This document shows, piece by piece, positions 13,863 through 27,000 of a stretch of 64,000 nucleotides of DNA (within the stretch, counting starts at the first letter, position 1; the number at the start of each line of letters is the position of its first letter). The notes beneath the pieces were generated by a model. The model worked only from the letters and a program-made list of their open reading frames with translations, searched no databases and was not told the DNA's origin. A program made the translations under genes and the position numbers. The stretch lies in NCBI GenBank assembly GCA_963678705.1, contig OY783217.1, forward strand, positions 5,642,001 to 5,706,000, read 5' to 3'. This DNA comes from Panorpa germanica (Eukaryota; Arthropoda; Insecta; Mecoptera; Panorpidae).

Positions 13863-13937
13863 GAAATTAAAATTTGAGATGAAATTCAATTCACATATAA
13901 CAGACAGACGTCGCTTTGCGACGGGGATGAACGCTAG

Positions 13938-14500
13938 TATAATTAAATAGCAACTAATTCTCTTCCAATATGCGCAAATGCCAACATAGTAGTTGTGTAG
14001 TTCAAATTAAATTTAAAAAAAAATCTTATTCGAAAATCGAAATTTACAACACTAATTTTCGAAGTAACAAAAGTTATATCGAAAATGTATTATACTGTTA
14101 TTTACAGCCCTAAATGTTTGTGACTTTTCTGTAATTTATATTCAATTATAATAGGAGTGTTTGTTAATAACCGATCGTCCTAGCCACTGAGGCGATGTCT
14201 GACTGGTCAATACTCAATAGACTAAGGTCTGTCTTATATGTAGTACGGTGAACCAACCACTACTGGTTCTCTCTAGACTTTATAAATTGACTTACTAAGG
14301 CACTGGCCACTAGTGAAGATAATATCATTTATTAATAAACCTCCAAAGCTACAATACGTGTATAATTAATACAATATTTTAACAACTTTATTTATACCAA
14401 CCGTCATACGAATACGAAATATTTTGTTGTTATCCTTCGATATGCAATAATTCAAAAATAAACAAAATTATGAATAAAATGTCTTTTGTGCTTATATGGA
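13938..14500. other. Intergenic DNA upstream of NFAT
   Basis: AT-rich with a moderately GC-balanced patch at 14165-14280 that shows no coding frame or recognised motif. Confidence 0.4.
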
Positions 14501-14676
14501 ATTGTGTTTTACATTTTAATTTTGAATCACGTTGTGATTTGTGCGTTGTGCTGCCGTGGTATTTGTTTTGTGTGTGACATATTTGTGATAATACTCTAGT
14601 CTTATTTATTGTGATTTGTTCTTACCAAATTTTTAATTGTTATTATTAAAGTAGTTTTAATTTATTCACTTTAAAT

Positions 14677-14716
14677 ATGAGATCAAAAATGATTGTGAAA
14701 CATTATCAAAAGCACG
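14677..14716 (+). CDS. Possible NFAT first coding exon
   Basis: ATG at 14677 opens a 13-codon frame (MRSKMIVKHYQKH plus one base) ending at a donor G|GTGGGT. The one leftover base fits the two bases preceding the ATG of the 17813 exon, reading straight into AMKMTMSTG. Upstream (14520-14670) is a T/G-rich leader-like sequence with stops and no competing ATG. This would add 14 residues to NFAT. It is the only phase-fitting ATG-donor pair I found nearby, but such short matches also arise by chance. Confidence 0.3.
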
Positions 14717-17700
14717 GTGGGTTTTTAATTTTAATAAATACTCGTATTTAAAGATTAGAAAATTAGTCTATTTATTTTGTTTATTCTTCAAATTGAACAC
14801 TTATTTTGACGTCTATTTACCATCAAAGATACGGGTATTGTATCTAGATACAATGTATATGCGTTTTACTTATAGGAGGTATCGTACTGATATAAACAGT
14901 ACATATATTGATCGTTCAGTTTATTAGTGAGACATCTCCGAGTTTTGAGATAAATTCAGCGTATTCAACAATTTTGGTAGTTCCATTTATGAATTATCTG
15001 AGTGTTGAATTAGATAGTGGGTACAATTTTACATATAACTCTATACTCAATTCAAATTTCGATTTTTTGGAATGTCTCACTAATGAAGAAACGTTTAAAA
15101 GTAACATTGTGTTTATAGATACAATTTATGATGCATATACTGACAACAGATACGTTTTTACATGTAGTAAAAGTATCTAAGTGCTTAACATATTTAGATA
15201 TATTACAACACGGGATACGTCCTATTTCGTTTACAAATACATCAATAACAAGTATATTTAATTGTTTAACGTAATTAGATACATTGCGACACTGTAGCGC
15301 TATTGCTTAACTTAATCGTTAAGTATTTAACATTAACAAAATAGTCAAACTTGAAAAATATTTATATGCGTAAAGTATATAGATTTTTTTTTACTGAACT
15401 GAAACTTGAACCTAATTTTTTTTGTAAAACATAATATATTGTGCACCTGAAGATGTCTTTGAGTGGAAAGTCGAAAGATAGTGTTTTAAATAATTGATTA
15501 TTATATATATTAATTACATATCATTTTTTTTATTAATAAACATTATAAATATGTACTATTTTTATTACTTAGACTTAAAGAATCCCTAATAATGACATTT
15601 GCAAGGACTTTGTTTATATCTTATAAACAAACAATAATTTTTAATCATTGGTTCAATTTTTTATTGTAAATACATAAATATATAGTGTGAGAAAACCGCC
15701 ATTGAATTGAGCATTTTGAGAAGGCAGCAATTTTCTTTTACCATCATGTAAAAGAGTTATACTCGGATTTAAATATTAATTTTCAGGATGGAGAGCGCTC
15801 TCATTCGGCCGCAATTTAAAAAATAAAGTTGAAATCAGTTTTTAGTTTCAACAGTTTATCTTTATAACTATAACTCCTACAAAAATTTTGTAAAAACCTT
15901 TTTTGTAGATACTAATATTATCTACAACTTTTACTAATTACTTTTTGGTATAACTTTTTTAATGTAAAAGTTATAAGCATAACTAGGTACAAAAAATTTC
16001 CAAATTGCATGGTTGGTCTCTTTTTAACGATGAATTTACTATACTAGGTATTACTTTTATTAAATATATATCATTTGTATTAATATAATATTAGTAGCAT
16101 GAGTGATTAAGTGAAAAACATTAATACATTTGGAGAACATTATTAAACTCTGAAACTATAAAAGGAACGAGTAAATCCTTCAATAACTAAAAAGATTATT
16201 ATTTATTCCATTAGATTTTACAAAAGTCAGACAGTATAAAGAAATTGACTTAACCGCATTGGCTTCTGAGCATCTTATACAAATATGACACGTTTACGTC
16301 TATGAATTTAAAATGACATTAACTAATAATGTTTTGTGAAACATACTTGTACCTAATAATAAGTATTACTAAAGTAATTACTATAGTTATGCTACTGTGG
16401 ACGTAATTAGTTTGATTATAATCAATTGGATATTAACAACGATTAGATAATGCCAAGTGTAGTAATACATAAAAGTAAGAATGTATCTATGAAACAATGA
16501 ATGTTGTAAACTTACAAAATTATAGTTTACTTATTGAAAATCAGATTTGTAATTTCCTAATTTATTATAAAAATATACTTGTGTCCTGCGTTCTTGATAT
16601 CCTGCTCTCCTTGTCAGATATCTCATAATAGTATTTACATTAGTCGAATCGAGTTTAATTCCTTACAACGTCTAAAATAGTGCGTTCTAAACCTCAGCCC
16701 CACTTTCACCGTAGAAATAATTAAAACACGTAGAAGAATTTTTCAAAAAATATTTTATATCTCGCATTGATTGTGTGTCAATCACGGAATAAATTTATTC
16801 CATCTCCGTTTTCTCTTCTTCTCTTCTTTTAAAGTGTCTATATCTTTCTGTTTTCTAACTTTCCTTGATTGGCCCCGCTCCATCTTGATCTTCTTCCTCT
16901 ACAAGAAAATCCATCATCCAATTCACCTCCCCATTACTTCGTCCTTCGTATTCCTTTTCTTGTATTTCATTCGCATCTCTTCCTCCATGCACTCTCTCTC
17001 TCTCTCGCTCAATCTGTCATTCAAGTCCTCTTCTATTATCAGGTTTTCTTTTCCAGTATTTACCCTTTGGAGATTTAGACATTTGGAAAAAAGAAGAATA
17101 GATATTCGACACATTACTAATGAGTGAAAAGCAGGAATTCAGCGACAGTAGCTATGATACCATTAAGACGTTTTGGTTCGATACCTGTTGATGTTGATCG
17201 GTATTGATTATACATTATCAATAACTGTAACCAACTAGTTAAAAAATATACAAACTGACAAGGACGCAATAATTAACAAAAATAATAATCAATGAATTAT
17301 GTTTTATTCATGATCCAGCTAAACGCGGTCACTCTTCGGTGTGATTCAGAATGATATGAAATACACACAAACACAGACTGCGATCAACTGGAAAGAAATG
17401 AATTCGAATTCGAATGCAACGTTATGTCAAAATTTCAAATCAATCGATCGACTACTTATAGAGTTTTGCGAGCACAAACATACTGAATTTTTATATATAA
17501 AAAAAATAACAAATTAAGTGAAATCTTTTCATATAAGACGAATCAAGAAATAAAGGGTCATTGTACCCGAGATTTTTAAATTGCATGTTAAATAACTGCA
17601 TAATTTAACACACAATCGTCACCTAAAATGTTTATAGACCCTGTCCTATTGTTTTTTCAAGTATTTCTAAAAATAATATACAAAAACAAGCTTGTTATTC

Positions 17701-17812
17701 GTAATTAACCTTGAAATTATTAAATAACAAAATTTAGTAATATATTTTCTAGAATAGGTAATATGTATAATATTTAAAATATAATTAACAAAAATTATTT
17801 CTATTGTTACAG
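14717..17812. other. NFAT 5' flank or first intron
   Basis: Contains a 90-codon open frame at 14908-15177 without recognised motifs, a hammerhead-like motif near 15448, and a C/T-rich tract at 16795-17060 with a CT microsatellite. No supported gene of its own. The branch/polypyrimidine and acceptor TTGTTACAG precede the exon at 17813. Confidence 0.4.
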
Positions 17813-18092
17813 CTATGAAAATGACAATGTCTACGGGATCAACAATGACACCACGAGTTCACCGAAAAGTTCTACGAGTGGCAAATAAACGTTATCCTGG
17901 AAAAGTAACTCCAGGAAAATTAAATCCTGGAAAGGCTTATCCAGGTAAATCGTATCCTGGAAAACTACAGGCAGCTAGTAAAGGAAAAGGGGCAAGACCG
18001 CTTCCTAGACCTGTTGATCCGTGTGATAACTCAAATGACAGTGGATTTGGATTTGATCAGCATCTTGAATTTCAACTACATAGAAATACTAG
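17813..18092 (+). CDS. NFAT exon with first certain ATG
   Basis: Acceptor TTGTTACAG|CT; ATG at 17815 starts [18 protein letters not shown]. Donor AG|GTTGGT at 18093. The exon carries five PGK repeats within RYPGK..YPGKLQ and ends in an acidic/polar stretch ([11 protein letters not shown]). Because an acceptor sits two bases before the ATG, this is either a start just inside an internal exon after a noncoding exon, or a continuation of the candidate exon at 14677. Confidence 0.88.
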
Positions 18093-21000
18093 GTTGGTGT
18101 TTTTCATTTTATTGTTTAAATATTGGTAGTTCTTGAAATTGTATGAACAGGTTTTAAAAAAATTGCCTATGGGATTCAAAATACTTGAACAAACTTCCTG
18201 CTTCGCTTTAAATAAAGAAGGCTACTCAAAATAGAGAGTGTATCAATAAGAACTGATTATTTTGCAATTGGAAGAAAACCTAAAATACCACGAATATTGC
18301 TGCTTTTTTTAATTTGCGGTAAAACTGAAAAATGGGAATTTTATATGGAATATAACAACCTCCAATAGTCTTGACTTTTCCGGCAGATAGTCATACATTT
18401 TCGTAAATTTTTTATCACTTGTTAACGATAAAGCGTTGTTGTACCGAATTTCTAAAATACTTCATTTAAATTTCAAACGTCAGAAAGGCACTTCTGCTAA
18501 ATATCGACTAATTAAAATTAGTCATTTCATCTGTGGACGCCTTCCCTTTAGACGCATTCTGAATTTTCATTTCTCAGTCTCATGTATATAGACGTTCATT
18601 CATTAAGTTTTTCTATCAAAAGAGATCCAAAGAGCATGAGGTGTTCAATATACGGGTATAAATTGAATGATAAAGCTGTAAAAGATGGGTGAAGAGGAAA
18701 TGGATATCTTTTAAGTAATCTTTGATTCACATACGTTAAAGTCTGAGCACACTCCACAGTACGCGGTCGGAGTGGAAATATTTGTACATCTGTATTTAGT
18801 TTTTAGCACTTAAAACAATATATATGCATTTTACAAACATTTTGCGTTACATAATTTATAATTCTTTAATAACTATACTATATTATAATTTCACTTTTAT
18901 ATTTCATTTTACAATAACTCTAATTTCTTCAATAACTTCGCTGTTCATCTTCCAATATTATTTTTTCTTGTATCTCATTTGCATCTTATATTTCTTTTCG
19001 TTATATGGGTTCATCAATTTTTATTTCAACAACAACTCTAGTAGGATCTGACATATGAAATGCCTCCACTGCGAAGTCGTTTATTGCATTCCCCCTTTCT
19101 TTGAATTTCTTATGTTAAAGGAGTATTATTTTTCATATGTCTTCCAATTGTTTACTATTTACTGTCTTTATATAATGAAACCCAGAAAATATAACTCTGG
19201 TCCGGGGAACGAACCCGAAGACACAGCAGTTAAACGTCAATACTGAGTCCCGCTGTGTCGTTGATGCAGTATAGTAGCGTGCCTTAGACGGACCCTGTAT
19301 CAAAATTTGTTACAAAATTTGTAAAATTTTGAGGGGCCCAAATGATGGTTAAAGATTTTTCACAAAAGGAACAAAGACGGTCGCATTGTATTAAAATAAT
19401 TATATATTGATATTACGTTATTACTTATAATTAATAGTCTTAAGAACTGAGCTAAGTACGGCATAAGTGTTCAATTGAGATTGTGAATAACATTTTTCCA
19501 ATTTTTGCTTACACACGTTTGGGGCTCTTTTAGCCCGGGGGGGGGGGGGGGGGTGTATCATTGATACGGCGGTAGCTACGCCACTGCGTTGATGTTTTTC
19601 TTTATTCCACAAAACATTCGCAGTGTTGGGTTTCCGACATTTGTTTTTATTTTGTGCCAATCATGCTTTCGTACCTGACTCTGTCCGTGTAGACCTTTAG
19701 ACATCGACAATTATTTTTAGTTAGGGGGCTAGTCCCTCGGTTACATTCCCCTTCCTGGCGGACACCACTGTGTGTCTACGCTACGTGAGTATTTCAAAAT
19801 ATTAGTCCTTGGATTACAGCATCAGCAAAATCGCAAAATCTATTAAAATATTATTTGAATACAATAGACTTACTGATCATTTTCATGATCATGTAAGTTC
19901 AAAGGTTTTCAAACTATGATCTTTCTGTACAACATTGGTGGTCGATAATCAATATCATTAAATGAAAATTAACTAATTAAATTAAAACATCTTCCTGTCA
20001 TTTAAATTCTTTAAAATTTACCGAAAATTTATAAAAAAAAAAAAATTTTTTTTTGAAGATTATTCTCTTTGTATGACAGTTTTGGTTTTCTTATCGTAGA
20101 TTTAGTATGTGGGATTAAAATATCTAGTTGATATAGATAGGTACTTGATTAGATAATGAATTAATAACATAAATAATTGCAACATGCGTAAATAATTTGA
20201 TTGTTCTTTTTTACAATCCCAATTGTCTTGCAGTGCACTTTTATACTTGCTAGTATACAATAAGTTAATTCCAAGCTTTATTTACGACTTCTTATATTGA
20301 AATTGTCTTGCAATGCAAGCTTCACACTTCTAGCTTACTACAAGCTGATGTTGAGGCCGTTTTGGACGATCCATTCAATCTCCAATTATAGCTTATTCAA
20401 GTTCTTTTGAACAAATTATTACCGTATCAGACTAGATATCTGGCTTAAAATGATTTTAATAACCTTGATGCCGTAAGATGCTTTCTCTATACATCGCCTC
20501 CCCCACCCCCCGTTTTCATTTTCTTCCTCGATTCACTCAATAAAACCAATGTAGATCATGAACCTATACAAAATTATTCAGATTCAATATTAAAAAGATG
20601 ATTCACAATTTTACTATATGATACGTTATATTAAACCGTAATTTTAACCTTTATCCTTGATATTAAAAAAAATACACAAATCAATCATATAAAATAATAT
20701 ATAAACAATTGAATTGGATCAAAATATTTGCATTCAATTTATTTTGCTCTAGAAATACTCTTTATTTTTAACCTTTTGCCCATTAACTGATAATCTTTAA
20801 CCTAATATTTTTCCATCAATTTATATTTACCAATATTTTTTGTTTATTTATCATCTTAGCGCCAATTTCATTCATAATTTCATTTTATTCATTTCATATA
20901 TTTTGGATAATTTGCTAGTATAATAAGAATTACTAAACTTGGTAAATGAAGCAGACCCTTAGGTCTCTGCAACCGATTACTTGCGACGTCGAATTTTCGA

Positions 21001-24000
21001 CTATGGTATATTCAGGTTATTTCGCATTACCACGCTTTATCATGAGATGAAGTTTGTATTTTATTGTTTATCAATACACCATTGTTGTTCGTGCTCCTAT
21101 TCATTTTATGGTTCTTACATGCACTGCTAAAAATTTTCTTAATTATAATACAAATGCGTATTAAAATTAAGAACTGGTTATTCATTTTTTTTTGAGATAC
21201 ATTTTCGTCAGAATTTGTTTATGAATTTTTTGAAAATGCACTGTATATGTTATGAAAATTATATACCTGGATCTGATTTTTTTTTTTAAATACCTGGTTC
21301 TAACATATGCTTTAGACCTGTTCTAAAATTTATACAGTTTTTTTTTTTTTTTTTTTTGAGAGTGTATGTATGGAGATCAATGTGCCGCCTTACGGGTATT
21401 GTATGTTTCCCAGCCTTGCCCGGATACATGCAACGCCCAGATTAACGAAATGCAAAGATGTTTGAAATACCTTCTTCTACAGTACACTAGTGGCCTGATA
21501 AACATTAATATAAAAATTGAATCTTATAATAAAGTGTGTTAATGTGACTACACCCTACTGAAAAAGTCGAATGTCGCAAGTAATCGGATCCAGTGTGAGC
21601 AAAGAGCGCTTCAAATTGACTCGAAATAAGAGCAATACAATAGAATAATTATGAAGAATAAGCATGTGTTTCCAAAAAATAATTTCGGTTTAAATCCTTT
21701 TTTTTTTTTTGTTGTCAACATCAAACAATAAGAAAAAGAATAAAGTTTACATAATTAACATTTTGAAGAATGTGTTTATAGAAAACTTTTCATTAAAAAA
21801 AAAGTTGAAATCACGTAAACTCAAGCTTATATAACATTGTTTATTGTTTATAATTCTTTAAATTCTGTAGCTTGTAAGTTATATATAAATGTTTTTCTTT
21901 TTATAAAACTGTTTTATTCTCGTATATACACTTAAATATTAAAAAGTAAGAAATTCCATGTAATACCTTTGTTGTTAATTTTTTTTTTAAATATTGTCTT
22001 TATTTTACTGGTTTAACCAGAAATCAAGTTTAATACAAAATGTTTTAACTATTTTTCTTTATGTAGAAAATATATTCTATCCTAAATTAGTATTAATACG
22101 TTTTCAATTCAATAATAATAGCAACAAGTAGCAACTAAAAACTTATTCAATAATAAGCTGTGTTTAATCTTTGGCCCTTGTACAAACAAACCAAAAATAA
22201 TAAGATTGGTAATCATAGCTACAATTGCCTGTTCTTGGTTGCGCTTGTTACGACTCGCAAAAAAAAATAGATGAATATGAAGCTATGGTATTAATTTGTC
22301 CTTCAGAATGATTTTTGATCATTAAATTATTAACCATCAGGAAGTATTAGAAGTAATTTAAATCTTTTAGAGCGATTTTTGTATAGGCCTTTTATAAAAG
22401 ATTCGTTGTGTCATGTCTATTAATATCTTACAAAGGTATATATTCTTAAATATTTGTCACTTTCTTAAAAATTGTATAATTTGAATTTTTTATTCTCGTA
22501 TGTATTATATTTGTAAAGTTTTACCTATTTATTATTTCCGTTTGCTATGGAAAATGGACAGAACTCTTAATTTCAACTATAAATAGTGTAACCTTAAAAG
22601 TAAATTTTTGTCAGTTTGTGCAATATAAAGAAATAAAATTAATTATATTATAAATAAATATTTATATGATATAAAGATAGTAATTATTATTAAATAAAGT
22701 ATATTATTGACGAACGACACATTATTTCACAAGCTGAAACTTACATTTAAGATTAAAAACTAACCTAAAAATAATGTATGGGAATTATTTTCAAACTTGA
22801 AAATGTGTAAGTTGTAAATTGGTTCTAGTTTCTTAAACACTCTCATTTTAACCTTCATCTATCATATTTCATCAAATATTTCTTAAATACCAACTAATTC
22901 ATTCTCCTTATATCCAATAACTTAACCTATCTTCCATAATTTCACATTAAATATTAATCATATTTCAAAACAGGTTTCCAGAATCAAATCAGGATTCATC
23001 ATGGGTAGAAGGACCAGAAGAAAAACGTCGTAAATTGGAAATTAAAATAGAAGCAGATGATGCTAATGATAATTTTACATTCCCAGAAACCGCGACCCCG
23101 AGTAAAGTGTAAGTTAAAAATAGGTTATCCATATTTACATTTTACTGAGATGCGTCGCGCTTTGGATTGATATAATTATATCATAATATCATTCATTCAT
23201 ATTCATTCTTATCACCATCACTAAAGAAATATAATTTTTATATATTTCAGATAAATTTTTAAGTTTGAAATTATTCCGCCTCTTTTCGTTGACCGCAACT
23301 ATTCAATTTTTATAAATACTAAGTGTGTTTCTTTGGAAATTTGTTTAGGATGAAAATGGCAAAAGAAACACACCCAATATTAATAATTATAAGTTATTCG
23401 AAAATATTAATTTTGATTATCTTGTTTCAGAGTACCTCCATTACCCATCCCATCAAAATCTATTGGACGAGTCACTACTAAAAGATCTCTACCGATGTCT
23501 GGACCAATTACTTTATCTACACAATTAGGAAGCATGTCGCAACAGACGAAGGCTCAGCTTCAAATTCTGTGTCAACCAGAACAACAACATCGTGCGAGAT
23601 ATCAAACTGAAGGAAGCAGAGGAGCTGTTAAAGATAGAAATGGACATGGTTTTCCTATTGTTAAACTTGCTGGTTATTCTAAACCTGCTGTATTACAGGT
23701 AACGAAAATGATAGAGAGATATTGTGAATAAATTGAGAGGAAAAAACCAATAATAATTTACGTTTATAGGTTTTCATTGGAACTGACTTAGGGCGTGTGG
23801 CACCACACATGTTTTACCAGGCTTGTAGAGTATCTGGAAAGAATTCAACTCCTTGTTCTGAAAATAAAGTAGAGGGTACTATAGTTATAGAAGTTCAATT
23901 GGAACCGACAAAGGATATGACTGTCACTTGTGATTGCGTGGGAATCCTTAAGGTAAGATTTATATTGTATTTTGCACTATTTTTATTATAACCAGCAAAT

Positions 24001-27000
24001 ATACATATATTATATTTCCATTGTATTATAGGAAAGAAATGTGGATGTTGAACATAGGTTTCCTGAACAATCTGGGCCAAGAAGTAAAAAGAAATCAACG
24101 AGGTGTCGAATGGTTTTTCGTACTGTTATTACACATGATGATAACTCCACGGAAACATTACAAATTTGTTCGCAACCAATTGTTTGCAGTAAGTTATTTA
24201 TTAATTGTTAAATTCACAATAGGTTAAATCATGAAATAATTAAAAGGGGTAGGAAGATTTAAAATTTGTTATGTAAATAATGTCTTATACAGGGGTTAGT
24301 AGTGTAATTCTTACTTGATACAGATTATCAAGAAAAATATAGACAAATGCTGGGTTTACATTTTCATTGAGTATACCTTAGACAAATTTAGCAGATGTAG
24401 ACTTTCTATCATGCAAAGAAAGCGTTTTCTCTATACCGTTTTCAAAATTTTGCTTTCATCTTTGTTTACAGGACGATGCCTAATATATAATAAATAAAAT
24501 GTTACTATTTCTGATCCACTTTCAATTGTACTCTAGTTTCTAATGTGGTATTACATCAGTTTACAGAATTTTCATATAAAGTTGATTAAATCTCAATATA
24601 TAAGTTCCATACACCATAAAAATGTTATCATATTAACTATATATGGTTATCCATAAATAGTCGAGTATTCCACTTATTCATTTGAATGTCATTTCATTTT
24701 ATGATTACAGCCGAATGGTTTCCCAACTCGCATGGAACATCAACTAATGTAGAAAAAACGTTTTCTCTTGAATTCTGTGCATACTGTATTAAAGTAACTA
24801 TTTGAGATTAGGTTCGACATATATATATTTTCAAGTATTTAGTTTATAAGTTTAAGAGTAAATTAAGATCTGATTGTACACTACAATTGAAATACAGTAA
24901 ATTTATTTTGACTATTTACAGCACAACCACCAGGCGTTCCAGAAATATGTAAAAAATCATTGACATCATGTCCAGTATCAGGGGGCTTAGAAATGTTTAT
25001 TCTTGGAAAGAATTTTTCTAAAGATACACAAGTTGTTTTTCAAAAGTGTCGAAATAATGATGGTGAAAATGAAGTTTTATGGGAAGAAAGTGTAATTCCT
25101 GATAAAGAATTTATGCAACAGGTACGTAATCATCAATTTATGTAAAATAGTTTTTTTAAATCCTTAATTAATATGTTATCATTACGTAATTTCAGACTCA
25201 CCTTGTGTGTGCTGTGCCTGCATATCCTCAGATAGACATCACTGAGTCGGAACCAGTTAGAGTATTTGTGATGTCTTGTGGCAAAACTAGTGAGCCCCAT
25301 AATTTCCTGTATACCCCAATGGGGGAAAGAAACGTTATTGCCTCTGCAACAACAACCGTGCATAGTGGTATGTGGATTAAAAGAGATATCAACATAAACT
25401 TAAGACTCTGGTGTCAAATGGTCAAATGATTGGTAACAGATTCTTTCAAATTTTATTAAAAGAATTTTTAATTTTATATAATTTGTGACAAATTTAAACT
25501 TTATTTCTATTTCGTTTCTAATAAGAGCACTTATTAAATGATATTTCTACAGATTATAAATTATTTGTCGTTTTTTGTTGTTACATAAATCATTCATTTG
25601 ACCATCAAAATGCATGGTTCTTTTTGTTTTGTGACTAACTAAAAGAATTGAGTGTAGATCTGTTAATATATAATACAACGTATTATATATTACATATTTA
25701 TACTTTTAGCAATCGAAATAAGGATAAATGTTGGTAAAATAATGCATACTTTACATTTTATTATTTAAAATACATGAAATTTTTAGTTTAATGTTTTATT
25801 TAATCGAGTTGCTTATTTTTATTTTCCAAATTTTTATTTATCTTTATTTCGGTTATAATGTCGCTAACGCAACCCCAAGTTAAATGTACAAAATAATTAA
25901 AACGAAAAGTCCTTTATATTTACTTATTTTATTTTTACAGATTTGTCTTAGGAATGTTTGAGAATAGTAAAGAAGTATATATTTAGAGTTAACCGTTCTA
26001 AAATTTATTACTGATTTTAAAAATAGATTTCATTATATAAATATAATTGTAACAGCGTAATAACCTGCATATATGAAATTATATTATTACTTACAATTGA
26101 CTGAAACCGAATTCTCTTACTTTTAAATATTACACTCAAATATATGTTACAACGCATAAACAATATTAAAATTAAATCTATAGTTGATAATATTGCCCCA
26201 ACTTCGTTAATAGAAATACTGAAAAATAATAATAGTAAAACAATATATAATTCTTAATAACATATCCGAAGACAATTATTGGACTTATTTTTAAAAATAA
26301 AAGTCTTTACTATGCGTCTGCTTTTCCCTTTACGTAGCTTTAGGTCTGCTGTCTGCGCAGCTACGAGAGGATCTTCAGGAGTTCGTCAGAATGAAGATTC
26401 GACCACACAGACCAAGGCGCTCGCATCACGGGTACTAGTTAAGGCACTCACAAATTCAAAACACACATACACTTCAATTTTATACAGTCCAATTTTTTCT
26501 TCTTTTGAGTTCATAAAACTATATTTCTATTTAGTTTTACAAATTAATATCATATCGAATATCGGCAACAATACTTAAAAGAAAAGAGATTAACAGAATT
26601 GATAAGGCTGCTCATATAATGTTTATACTTTATTCGGATTCATATTTACAAATTTTATTAAGTTATTGAAGCCAAGAAAACTTTTGTTTTTTCAGTAATA
26701 TCATAAATTTATTTACGTTATTATATTTTAAATTGGTAGATTATATTTTAATTGAACACTAGAACGTGTTTTAGTTAAAATATACATGCAGCATTAATAA
26801 ATAAAGTAGATCTTTTTATAACACGACTTCCAACAATGCCAATTTCTACAACACGTTAAAAATATTTCGTCTAATAATTTTGCACGGTGTCATTTGATTT
26901 TAGTTATAGTGATTTGATTTGCGTTATAGTTACTATTTTGGTAGTAAATTTAAAAGAATACGTTTGAGAACAATTCCTTTTTAAATTGTTTATAATTATT

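Larger units (their letters stand above)
12686..13937. mobile_element. Palindromic Helitron-like foldback element
   Basis: Both ends read inward as CTAGCGTTCATCCCC followed by the perfect hairpin CGTCGCAAAGCGACG (12700-12714; mirror at 13909-13923). The arms are near-perfect reverse complements from the ends through a 19 bp tandem array and a further ~190 bp (13079-13270 against 13431-13617), leaving a loop of about 160 bp. Flanking bases are A on the left and T on the right. Hairpin plus CTAG inserted between A and T is the classic Helitron 3' terminus, here present at both ends facing outward. No Rep/helicase coding is present, so it is nonautonomous. A TA-duplicating foldback transposon is the alternative. 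Confidence 0.8.
18093..22973. other. NFAT intron 1
   Basis: 4.9 kb intron, GT..AG. It contains a SINE-like copy (19160-19265), a G homopolymer (19537-19553) and an inverted-repeat transposon (20973-21588). Nothing else coding was seen. Confidence 0.85.

Noticed and set aside
14908-15180. 90-codon frame upstream of NFAT
   Set aside because: No recognised motif, no splice sites in phase with NFAT, and AT-rich composition that gives such frames by chance.
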